A stretch of DNA of 64,000 nucleotides, from assembly GCF_001187555.1 (NCBI RefSeq), contig NZ_LFIJ01000003.1, positions 70,329 to 134,328 on the forward strand. The letters are read 5' to 3'. Position 1 is the stretch's first letter; the number at the start of each line of letters is the position of its first letter. Of this stretch, positions 56,485 through 64,000 are shown piece after piece. Both the position numbers and the translations under genes were made by a program. This DNA comes from Gilvimarinus polysaccharolyticus. GTDB lineage: Bacteria; Pseudomonadota; Gammaproteobacteria; Pseudomonadales; Cellvibrionaceae. Under the pieces are notes generated by a model. It saw nothing but the letters and a program-made list of their open reading frames with translations. It ran no database searches and was not told where the DNA came from.

Positions 56485-57210
56485 CTAATAACGTTCGCCC
56501 GAAAAAAAATACTCCAAACCCAAAAATAACAACTCAGGCTCACCAAACCCCTCGGACATTACTTGCCGCCAGACATCACCGTCACCACCAGTAAACAACA
56601 AAGACACCTGCGGCTCCTGAGTCGCACCCACCAACAAAGATCGCCCAGTCTCTATTAGCCCCCGCCCCATCGCCACTAGACCGGCGTCAATTGCTGACGC
56701 ACTTGTGTCGCCGGGTGATACCGAATAACACGACAATGGCTCCAAATTTAAAGCGGGCGACTTTAACGCCAGTGACTGACGCATAAGCGCCAGGCCAGGG
56801 GCAATATACCCACCCAAATGACGACCATCGCTCGCCAACAAATCTACGGTAAGGGCCGTACCGGCATCAACCAGCAGCACCGGCCCGGCACATAACTGTC
56901 GCGCCCCCAACAACCCCAGCCAACGATCAACCCCAAGCGTCGCAGGCTCCTGATAGCCACTGGTGACACCTCCCGCGCACGCCTGAGCCTGCGCAAACTC
57001 AGCCTTAGGGCAACCGTGCACCATCAACGCTGCGGACAAACGCTCCGACTCAGCCATTACAACCGAACTAACCCACACCTGTTGCACGCCAATCAACCCC
57101 TGCAACCAGTAATAATTACCGTGCTCTGCAACGCCTGCTCGCAGAGTAAGGCCCTTACTCCGCAAACGCCATTTAATACGCGAGTTGCCGATATCAATCT
57201 GTAAAATCAT
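56485..57210 (-). CDS. coaX: type III pantothenate kinase (CoaX)
   Basis: 241 residues of the ASKHA fold: N-terminal phosphate loop LQIDIGNSRIKWRL, GVDRWLGLLGA, DAGTALTVDLL and the substrate segment GGYIAPGLALMRQSL. It phosphorylates pantothenate in the first step of coenzyme A synthesis and is not inhibited by CoA in studied members. Its start overlaps the birA stop in ATGA. It takes the place of the unrelated type I enzyme coaA found beside birA in E. coli. Confidence 0.95.
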   Translation of the reverse strand: MILQIDIGNSRIKWRLRSKGLTLRAGVAEHGNYYWLQGLIGVQQVWVSSVVMAESERLSAALMVHGCPKAEFAQAQACAGGVTSGYQEPATLGVDRWLGLLGARQLCAGPVLLVDAGTALTVDLLASDGRHLGGYIAPGLALMRQSLALKSPALNLEPLSCYSVSPGDTSASAIDAGLVAMGRGLIETGRSLLVGATQEPQVSLLFTGGDGDVWRQVMSEGFGEPELLFLGLEYFFSGERY

Positions 57211-58193
57211 GACTCAGGTCTCAACGACACTTCACCGCCGTAAAATAGCTGCTCTCCGGCAGCTGTCGAGAGCACGAGCGCACCACTTTTATCAACCCCC
57301 GTTAACGTCCCTAGGGTTTCTTGGGTTGCAGTAATAAGCCGTACTGGCGCCCCCAAGAAGGCAGCCCGCATCATCCAGCGCTCACGCCAATCAGCAAACC
57401 CCTGCTCAGGATAATCCTCCAGCAGAGCCGCAAGCCTTGCCAGCACACCCGCACAAAGAGCATTGCGTGATACTCGTTCACATCCTTGGACGCGCGCGAG
57501 AGAGGCGACATCAACCCACGGCTGGTCAATACCTGTCGCAGCCGCCAGCGACATTTCTACATTAATCCCGACACCAATCACCAAATGACAAGTGCCCGCC
57601 GGGTCGCCGCTCATCTCCAACAAAATACCCGCTAACTTTTTATTCTCCACCAAGACATCATTCGGCCACTTAAGCGTGATACCTGTAAGCCCAAACGACT
57701 CAAGCGTCTCAGCAATACAAACCCCTACCGCCAAGCTCAAGCCTTCCAGCTCAGCCGCACCACCGTCAAAGCGCCACAACATAGAAAAATATAAGTTGCG
57801 CGCAAAAGGGCTAACCCAAGTGCGACCTCGACGACCGCGACCAGCACTTTGCTGCTCGGCAATACATACAGCCCCGGCAGGCAACTGCTCTGCATTAGCC
57901 ATTAATCGCGTATTGGTCGAATCCACCAGCGGTAAAACTTCTAGCGCCAAAGACAGCCCGCCCTCGGGCAGCTGCGCAGATATCGACTCAGCCGCCAACA
58001 ACTCCATGCCGCCCGGCAACCGATAACCTCGGCCTCGACTAGAGTCTAGTGCCACACCTAGCTCCGCTAACTTTTGCAGATGCTTCCAAACTGCCGTGCG
58101 ACTTACGCCCAGCAATTCACCCAACTCACTACCGGAGTGATATTCGCCATCAGCCAACACTGCCAATAAGCTCTGCAATTGATCCTGCTGCAC
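57207..58193 (-). CDS. birA: biotin-[acetyl-CoA-carboxylase] ligase / biotin operon repressor (BirA)
   Basis: 328 residues with both parts of a bifunctional BirA: an N-terminal winged helix (ELGELLGVSRTAVWKHLQKLAELG) and the ligase core with GRGRRGRTWVSPFARNLYFSMLW, KWPNDVLVENKKLAGILLE and GVGINV. It attaches biotin to the AccB subunit and probably represses biotin genes. The start is GTG, overlapping the alr stop by one base (TAGTG), and the stop overlaps coaX. Confidence 0.96.
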   Translation of the reverse strand: MQQDQLQSLLAVLADGEYHSGSELGELLGVSRTAVWKHLQKLAELGVALDSSRGRGYRLPGGMELLAAESISAQLPEGGLSLALEVLPLVDSTNTRLMANAEQLPAGAVCIAEQQSAGRGRRGRTWVSPFARNLYFSMLWRFDGGAAELEGLSLAVGVCIAETLESFGLTGITLKWPNDVLVENKKLAGILLEMSGDPAGTCHLVIGVGINVEMSLAAATGIDQPWVDVASLARVQGCERVSRNALCAGVLARLAALLEDYPEQGFADWRERWMMRAAFLGAPVRLITATQETLGTLTGVDKSGALVLSTAAGEQLFYGGEVSLRPES

Positions 58194-59332
58194 TACAAAG
58201 CCTCCGACTGATATTCGCGTCGATAACGTCCCGAACGCAAACTGGTAAGCACCTCGTAGCCAAGCGCCTGATTGCGCTCCGAGAGCGCATCGAGCGTCAG
58301 CACCGTGGTGTTCATAACCTCGATCACTAGAGACTCTGCAGCCTCCTGCTTCCCGTCAATTCTAAACGCTGCCGAAACATCAAAAATGGTACTGTCCATC
58401 GACACTCGACCAACCACAGGCACCCGAGCGCCGCGACAAAACCCGTAACCATTGCGCCCCAAGATTCGATGCAACCCATCAGCATAGCCTCCGGCGGCAA
58501 CCGCCAATACTTGGCCCGGTTTTGCCTGATACTGCGCGCCATAACCAACTTGCGCCGATGCCTTAAGGGTACGTAAAGCGATAACCGGTAAAGTTAAAGA
58601 TGCCACCGAAGACACCGGCGATGCACCTTCTGGAACGGGATTAAAACCATACAGCGCCGCACCTGGACGCACCAAATCAGCGTGGTAATCTCGCCCAAGA
58701 TAAATACCACAAGAGTTAGCCAAACTTAATAAAATACTTGGCTGGAGCTGTTTGACCCGCGCCCCTAACGCAAAAAACAGATCTCGCTGACGCCGATTTT
58801 GCGGGTTATGGGTCTCATCGGAGACGGCCAAATGACTCATCAATAACACCGGCGACAACGCCAACCAGGATTCACGATCAGCCAGCAATGCCTCCAATTC
58901 GCTCAGAGCCAAACCCAGACGCGTCATGCCAGTATCAAACTTAACCGCTGCTGGCGCTTCCGCGGCATCCAAGCCCGCACTTGCACGCCACTTAAGCCAG
59001 CGCTCAACAGCCGCCATAGACGACAGCACCGGTATCAACCGACACCGTACGGCTTCCGCTTCCGCACCCGCAGGCACACCGCCAAGCAAATAACAGCAAG
59101 AGTCCGCCCCTAACCCTGCACGAGCATTTAGCGCCTCAGTAAAAGTGGCAAAAAAGAAATGCCGACAACCAGCACGATACAGCTCGGAGCCAATTTGGGC
59201 CGCACCCAAACCGTAAGCATCGGCCTTAATAACAGCGGAGGTAATAGAGGGATGTGCGTGGGCCGCGACTGTCCGCCAATTGGCGACGACAGCGGCGACA
59301 TTAATGGTAAGTGTTCCGGTATTTTCGTTCAT
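58193..59332 (-). CDS. alr: alanine racemase
   Basis: 379 residues from the ATG at 59332 (a GTG two codons earlier is possible). The PLP lysine is in VIKADAYGLGA (Lys36). The second catalytic residue, a Tyr, lies in VGYGAQYQ; GRVSMDSTIFDVS is the conserved late motif. It makes D-alanine for peptidoglycan. It is the first gene of alr-birA-coaX-SPOR. The final residues are basic (RSGRYRREYQ). The ribosome binding site is weak. Confidence 0.94.
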   Translation of the reverse strand: MNENTGTLTINVAAVVANWRTVAAHAHPSITSAVIKADAYGLGAAQIGSELYRAGCRHFFFATFTEALNARAGLGADSCCYLLGGVPAGAEAEAVRCRLIPVLSSMAAVERWLKWRASAGLDAAEAPAAVKFDTGMTRLGLALSELEALLADRESWLALSPVLLMSHLAVSDETHNPQNRRQRDLFFALGARVKQLQPSILLSLANSCGIYLGRDYHADLVRPGAALYGFNPVPEGASPVSSVASLTLPVIALRTLKASAQVGYGAQYQAKPGQVLAVAAGGYADGLHRILGRNGYGFCRGARVPVVGRVSMDSTIFDVSAAFRIDGKQEAAESLVIEVMNTTVLTLDALSERNQALGYEVLTSLRSGRYRREYQSEAL

Positions 59333-59426
59333 AGACACGCCGGTAAAGCCAAACGCGCATAGTTACAAAACTAACCGCTAAAATCCAGCGCTACCGCCCG
59401 CGCAGGCAAACACACGGGCTTAATTG

Positions 59427-62400
59427 CTAGTGATCCGCAAACTCATACAATGTGTAGTAAGCCTGCAGCAGTTCGGCCGGCGGAGACGCAAACAAACCTA
59501 CAGGATTAAGTTGTAGATGGTAGACCCGAGCAGTTTGCTGCGGATGCACCACATTTTGCTTGGTATTAGCGAGCACTACAACTAACGCCAAGCCATCCTC
59601 TGCTGGTGACACGGCAACCTGCTCATCACGCATATCCAGCTCAGGAGAGCCATAATCAGGCGCATCGCGGTACACCCAAGACTTCACCGCCAGCGCTTGT
59701 GACAACGCATCTACATCACTGGCTGTTAGTGGCTGAGTAAAGCGTATCGTAAAACCATTCGCGGTAGCTTCTACGGTTGTAATAGCCACAGGGACCGTCT
59801 TACCGTCCCAGCGAATACGCTGTAAGGCTGCAACATGACCGCCTTTGGCCTGCCAACCACGCCCCGCTTGACCAACCAACAGGCTGTTATCAGGTAAAAA
59901 CACTCCGCGCATTACGCCGGATGCCAGACCGGACATAAACGGCATAACCGCTCCCTGCCGAGACTCACCCACCTGCTCAGTGGTTATGCGCAACAAATTA
60001 GATTGCGTCTGATCGCCTATAAGCATCTGTCCGGCAAAAGCTCCAAACTTACCCTGTGTACTATCCCACAAAGGGTGCCCTGGAGAGTTTGCCACGCTAT
60101 TGTGCGGCAACAAAACCACCGCCTGCTCGCGGGTATCAGCCACTTGCGGCCATTGGATTTCTGGAGAATCGGGCTTCATTTTTGGCAGATCCACCAGCGA
60201 TGATGGATGGCCATAGAACTTACCTCCCTGCAACAAAAACAACTTAGATGTACCAACAAACTCACCTTGGTTATCGGTATACCAAAGCTTTCCTTCAGGC
60301 CCTGTCGCCAACCCTGCTGGACTGCGCAAACCATTGGCAAACAAATCAAACTCACCGTCAGGTTGAACACGAACAGACCAGCCGCTTAAGCCACCCTGCG
60401 TACCCATATAGTCACCGCCGGCTTTATAGACGGCCTCATCCGCATGAGCGAGATTAAGATTTATATAATAGGCCCCATCAGCCCCGCGCGTAGGACCATG
60501 CAGATAGGTATGATAATTTCCATGGTAACTATGCGCATCAAACAGCGTTTCAAACGAATCGCCCAGCCCATCACCGTCGGTATCGGTAATCCTCGTCAAT
60601 TCGGCTTTTTGCCCCACAATTAACTGTAGGCCATGATCATCCTCGATTTGTACGCCCAAACTATCAAACAAGCCTTCGGCAAACAGCTGCCACTGACCAT
60701 CCTTGATACGCCACACCCCGGCAGTACGGGTGGCAACAACTACGGTGCCGTCTTTGGCCACTGCAAGCCCAAGCGCTTCAAAAAGCTGGTCGCGGCCATA
60801 GTTATCTTGGGGCGGCAAATAATTTTCAATGCTATAACCTGCAGGCAAATTGGCCACCGCAGCCACGATGCGTAGCGCTTGTTTACGATAGCTAAACGAC
60901 GAGGGCTTTGGCTTCCAGGCCTTGTCGGCAACCAACACTTTGGCCTTTAATTCAGCGCTCAGAACGCCTTTGGGCACGGTCCAAACTCCAGCGTCTACTT
61001 GTCCCACCGATACACTCGTAGCGGTCAGAACCTCTGAATTAATTCGAAACGATTGCGCTTGCCTCAACGTACCGGCCACAGTAATTTTAGTATCGCCATT
61101 AGTCGCAAGCTCGGTAGTTACGCTAAGCGTGTTGTCGCCAACACGATAACGAAAACGTGGCGCGGCTGTGGCATCAGTTGACGGCCGTTGATAACCTAAA
61201 AACTGTGCATCTACTGCAGCGACATGAGTAAGGTGATCAGTTTCAGACCAAAGTGATGCATCGACAGTTTTGTTATCATTCCAGATGGCTTCTTTAAACG
61301 AAAAGTCGATTAAGCCTCCGTGTTGATTAAGCGGAGCAAACAACACACTAGAATCACCTAAATTAATTGCGCGCGTCTCAAAGCCAGTTTTTAAGCCATC
61401 GCCACCTCGGTTACGCAACTCGCCAGACATATCCAAAAACCCACCCTGCCAAAGCTTTACAATACCTAGCACACGCGGATCGAAACTGTAGTTGATGGCG
61501 TTGGGCTGACCAACATGAATCGCCCGCGCCGACATCCCCTCCATTGGTCCGCGCTGAATACGTACGGTATCGTCAACTAAAAACTGCAGGTCATCGATTA
61601 GCGGGTCATACTTGATTGGGCCGCCGGCATCCACGAGTTTAATCGCAGCGCCTTGCTCCCGCGCATCGTTAAGGGTTTTTAAGTAAAAATAGAGAGCGTC
61701 TAGCTGCTTATCAGGCAAAGTTTGTTGATGATATGGAGGCATAATAGGCATAAAAGCCTCGCCTTGCTTGGCACCGCCCTCATGTATAGCAAGCTCTGCT
61801 GCTGGAGTGCGAATACTGCGATAAAAATAACTCTCATCCGCCTTAATCGTAAAACGATGATTTTCACCTGTTTCGACAATCTCTCGATTGCGCGGCGTTT
61901 TTTTAAACAGACCAAATAGATTCGGTCCGGTTTTCATAGATGAATCGTTAGGCACAACCGCGTGACACTCTTTACAACCAAGCGCTTGAAAGCTTTTTTT
62001 ACCCAGCGAAACAAAATCGACCAAAGAAGCTTCGTTTGTTGCCTCTCCACTAGAGACCGGAACCGTCAACTTGTCAAAATCTGCCGGCTGAGTACTTAGC
62101 GAGCCAAGCGCTAACCGACCGTCTTTTACGCGAACCATAGTACGTCCACTAGTGGTTTCCCATGGTTTAATGGGGTCAATACTAAAGCCTGGCAACACAG
62201 TGTTGCGCTGCACGATTTGGTCGTCGATTGCGACTTCCAACAAAAGTGCATTCTCGATCTTGTTCGAGGCATCATCGTAGCGCGGCGCGCGAAATTTGGC
62301 GGTTAAAGTATGCCAAGTCGCGGGGGCGACAGAGACGGACTCAAGCGGTAGCGCGCCATCGACTGATTGTTTCGTGTCATTGTTCCAGCGCTGCCCCACT

Positions 62401-62765
62401 GCCCCTGCACTTTCATGGCTCAACTGCCCTGCAGAGCTATTGTTGGTCAACTTAACGGCATAGCGCCCCTGCAAATACACACTGGCATTAGTGTTAGCAT
62501 CCGCCATATAGGTAAGACTTAATACTGAATCCCCCAGGTACACATTGGTCAGTAAATTATCAGGGCTAGCAGCATTTACAATAACTTGGCCGTCGCCATC
62601 TTTAAGCAACTTAAATTGCTCGCCAGCAACCGCAACCTTAGTGCCGCGACTCCAGTTACTATTGTTTTCAAGGTATTGAAAAAAACCTTTATCACTTGCT
62701 GCCGCCAAAACAATTGTGGACGCCGTCAAATAAATCAGGACAAGGGCTGATGTTATTATTTTCAT
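59427..62765 (-). CDS. exported multidomain protein: DUF1080-like, cytochrome c, propeller-like
   Basis: 1112 residues with a signal peptide (first 22 residues). About 25-225 is a LamG/DUF1080-like sandwich (YLGDSVLSLTYMADANTNASVYLQGRY). A cytochrome c domain follows with the heme motif CKECH at Cys264, Cys267 and His268 and a Met-rich segment (FMPIMPPYHQQTL) for the distal ligand. The long C-terminal part, with YSFDPRVLGIVKLWQGGFLDMSG and later GLAVAKDGTVVVATRTAGVWRI, DTDGDGLGD, GLATGPEGKLWYTDNQG and LLVGQAGRGWQAKGGH, reads as the beta-propeller/heme-binding-dehydrogenase type common in Planctomycetes and Verrucomicrobia. It probably oxidises a sugar in the periplasm, passing electrons to the heme. 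It lies 55 bp after the DUF1080 gene upstream, so the two are likely co-expressed. Confidence 0.82.
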   Translation of the reverse strand: MKIITSALVLIYLTASTIVLAAASDKGFFQYLENNSNWSRGTKVAVAGEQFKLLKDGDGQVIVNAASPDNLLTNVYLGDSVLSLTYMADANTNASVYLQGRYAVKLTNNSSAGQLSHESAGAVGQRWNNDTKQSVDGALPLESVSVAPATWHTLTAKFRAPRYDDASNKIENALLLEVAIDDQIVQRNTVLPGFSIDPIKPWETTSGRTMVRVKDGRLALGSLSTQPADFDKLTVPVSSGEATNEASLVDFVSLGKKSFQALGCKECHAVVPNDSSMKTGPNLFGLFKKTPRNREIVETGENHRFTIKADESYFYRSIRTPAAELAIHEGGAKQGEAFMPIMPPYHQQTLPDKQLDALYFYLKTLNDAREQGAAIKLVDAGGPIKYDPLIDDLQFLVDDTVRIQRGPMEGMSARAIHVGQPNAINYSFDPRVLGIVKLWQGGFLDMSGELRNRGGDGLKTGFETRAINLGDSSVLFAPLNQHGGLIDFSFKEAIWNDNKTVDASLWSETDHLTHVAAVDAQFLGYQRPSTDATAAPRFRYRVGDNTLSVTTELATNGDTKITVAGTLRQAQSFRINSEVLTATSVSVGQVDAGVWTVPKGVLSAELKAKVLVADKAWKPKPSSFSYRKQALRIVAAVANLPAGYSIENYLPPQDNYGRDQLFEALGLAVAKDGTVVVATRTAGVWRIKDGQWQLFAEGLFDSLGVQIEDDHGLQLIVGQKAELTRITDTDGDGLGDSFETLFDAHSYHGNYHTYLHGPTRGADGAYYINLNLAHADEAVYKAGGDYMGTQGGLSGWSVRVQPDGEFDLFANGLRSPAGLATGPEGKLWYTDNQGEFVGTSKLFLLQGGKFYGHPSSLVDLPKMKPDSPEIQWPQVADTREQAVVLLPHNSVANSPGHPLWDSTQGKFGAFAGQMLIGDQTQSNLLRITTEQVGESRQGAVMPFMSGLASGVMRGVFLPDNSLLVGQAGRGWQAKGGHVAALQRIRWDGKTVPVAITTVEATANGFTIRFTQPLTASDVDALSQALAVKSWVYRDAPDYGSPELDMRDEQVAVSPAEDGLALVVVLANTKQNVVHPQQTARVYHLQLNPVGLFASPPAELLQAYYTLYEFADH

Positions 62766-62820
62766 CTGTGGTTCTCGTTTTACATTATTGATTGAACAAT
62801 TCGCCTAGAGTGAGCCGCCG

Positions 62821-63591
62821 TTACAATGTACGAACCCAAATATTACGAAACTTAGCAGGGTTGCCGTGATCCTGTAGCCGTAACGGTGCACAGCCGTGTG
62901 CCTCATAAGGCGGGTGCCCAATCCAAGCGGTTGGCCCCTTAACCTCGGCATGGTTTTGTACCAAAATACCGTTGTGCAAAACGGTAATATAGGCCGGCTC
63001 AAGTAACCTTCCGGCCGCATTAAATTCTGGAGCACTATAAACAATGTCGTACACGTTCCACTCACTGAGGCCTTTGGTGGCATTCACCAAAGGTATGTGT
63101 TGCTTATAGATAGATCCGGCTTGTCCGTTGACATAAGTATCGCCACCAAATGAATCCAGTACCTGAACCTCATAACGCTCCTGAAAAAACACGCCGCTAT
63201 TACCGCGACCTTGCCCCTCAGGACCTTCCATATCCTCCTCTGCGGGCGACTGCCATTCGATATGCAGCTGAATATCACAAAAATTTTGTTTCGTGCGAAT
63301 ATCGCCACTTTGCGGGTTAGTCACTAACACATCGCCCTTTATTTTCCAGGGCGCCACAGCGTTATCTTTTACAGACTCCCAAGCATCGAGGCTCGTACCG
63401 TCAAATAAAATAATCGCATCTGACGGCACACCTGCAGCATTCACCGAAACCTTCGGCGGCACCGGCTCCCATACCTCGGTAGACTCGGCCTGCTGCCAAG
63501 GCTCTTTTTCTGTCGCAGCCTGAGTGACAACACCCAATAACATCAAACAAATCACGGATAAACTTACAAAGAAGTTAAGTGGAAACTTCAT
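62821..63591 (-). CDS. secreted DUF1080 (3-keto-disaccharide hydrolase family) protein
   Basis: 256 residues from the ATG at 63591, chosen because AAGGA lies seven bases upstream; the following stretch MKFPLNFFVSLSVICLMLLG is then a good signal peptide. The domain (about 55-256) has the DUF1080 marks: ILFDGTSLDAWESVKD, WKIKGDVLVT, DIQLHIEWQSP, GNSGVFFQERYEVQVLDSFG, EWNVYDIVYSAPEF and WIGHPPYEAHGCAPLRLQDHGNPAKFRNIWVR. Some characterised members hydrolyse 3-keto glycosides. Paired with the cytochrome-propeller gene, it suggests a path of periplasmic sugar oxidation then cleavage; this is inference. Confidence 0.88.
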   Translation of the reverse strand: MKFPLNFFVSLSVICLMLLGVVTQAATEKEPWQQAESTEVWEPVPPKVSVNAAGVPSDAIILFDGTSLDAWESVKDNAVAPWKIKGDVLVTNPQSGDIRTKQNFCDIQLHIEWQSPAEEDMEGPEGQGRGNSGVFFQERYEVQVLDSFGGDTYVNGQAGSIYKQHIPLVNATKGLSEWNVYDIVYSAPEFNAAGRLLEPAYITVLHNGILVQNHAEVKGPTAWIGHPPYEAHGCAPLRLQDHGNPAKFRNIWVRTL

Positions 63592-64000
63592 GACATCGTC
63601 CTTCATTATAATTAATACGGTAGTAAACAAATCGAGGAATCCGTTAATAGCCTGCATCGACTAGCATTCTCTCAGGGTAACATTAGCGCGCACAACAATC
63701 ATATATTCAATAGATTTTATATATAGAATCGTAAAGATTGCCCACTCGCAGCACAAGCTCGGCACACAACCAAAGCCCTCCTCATTAACTGTAGAGCACT
63801 TTGAAGTTTAAGCATAAAGCTCTCCCAAAAGCGTTTTGCGAGCGGTGCGTAAAATCAATCTCTTGCAACAAAATACCACGAGTATGCTTGATAATCGTAG
63901 GTCGGAAACAGCGGTAGATAAGCTAGGCCTCGTCTAAGTGCCGGCTATGGAGAGTTAAAACAGCGAATGTGACCGCAGCACGGCGATATTAGGTGAGTAT
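63592..64000. promoter_or_regulatory. region upstream of DUF1080 gene to window end
   Basis: About 410 bases with no convincing gene on either strand. The AT-rich block around 63700-63735, with TATATA words, is a candidate promoter for the DUF1080-cytochrome operon. No tRNA, repeat or known operator was recognised. Confidence 0.4.

Overview
The window looks like the chromosome of a polysaccharide-degrading, probably marine gammaproteobacterium of the Cellvibrionales type (Saccharophagus/Teredinibacter/Simiduia-like). This rests on a pectin/uronate utilisation cluster with a TRAP transporter, a CBM6-CBM6-GH16 glucanase, and the gammaproteobacterial gene order thrU-tyrU-glyT-thrT-tuf / secE-nusG-rplKAJL-rpoBC / rpsLG-fusA-tuf. 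No species can be named from the sequence alone. No phage, IS element, integron or CRISPR array was seen.

Region 1 (1-17.6 kb) is carbohydrate catabolism. The plus strand carries the end of a DUF4861-GH88/105 unsaturated-uronyl hydrolase, then kduI and kduD. After an orphan periplasmic binding-like protein (minus) come a secreted two-CBM6 GH16 beta-glucanase (plus) and a TonB-like protein (minus). A minus operon uxaC-uxuB-pectin methylesterase is divergent from kdgK (plus). A second minus operon encodes a TRAP transporter (dctP-dctQ-dctM), a VOC protein and a PL1-type pectate lyase. Together these can demethylate and cleave pectin, import the products, and convert uronates and 4-deoxy-ketouronate to KDG and then KDPG. 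The KDPG aldolase and uxuA are not in the window. Copies of an imperfect palindrome with half-site TGACCAATT lie before uxaC, kdgK and dctP and suggest one shared GntR/FadR-type regulator.

Region 2 (18-32 kb, all minus) is a Tad/Flp type IVb pilus locus: flp, a TadG-like protein, a TadE-like protein, a secreted unknown, a large pilin-like protein, cpaB, cpaC, an FHA-fused cpaF/tadA, tadB, tadC, DUF192, a TPR lipoprotein and tadE. Its oddest part is CpaB, whose C-terminal half is about 420 residues of a short D-x-x-G-x-x-V/I-G repeat. No TadZ/CpaE or prepilin peptidase is encoded here. Region 3 (32-37 kb) holds a response regulator, a 7TMR-DISM hybrid histidine kinase and a LacI-family regulator.

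Region 4 (37-55.7 kb, minus) is the core information-processing block: four tRNAs, tuf, tRNA-Trp, secE, nusG, rplK, rplA, rplJ, rplL, rpoB, rpoC, rpsL, rpsG, fusA and a second tuf. The usual S10 operon does not follow the last tuf. Several highly expressed genes start with GTG or TTG (rpoC, rplJ, fusA, one tuf), supported by Shine-Dalgarno placement. An L10 leader, an rplL-rpoB attenuator and a near-consensus promoter before rpsL can be read directly.

Region 5 (55.7-64 kb, minus) has a tight alr-birA-coaX-SPOR operon, in the place where E. coli has murB-birA-coaA, and upstream of it two secreted DUF1080 proteins, one fused to cytochrome c and a propeller-like region.
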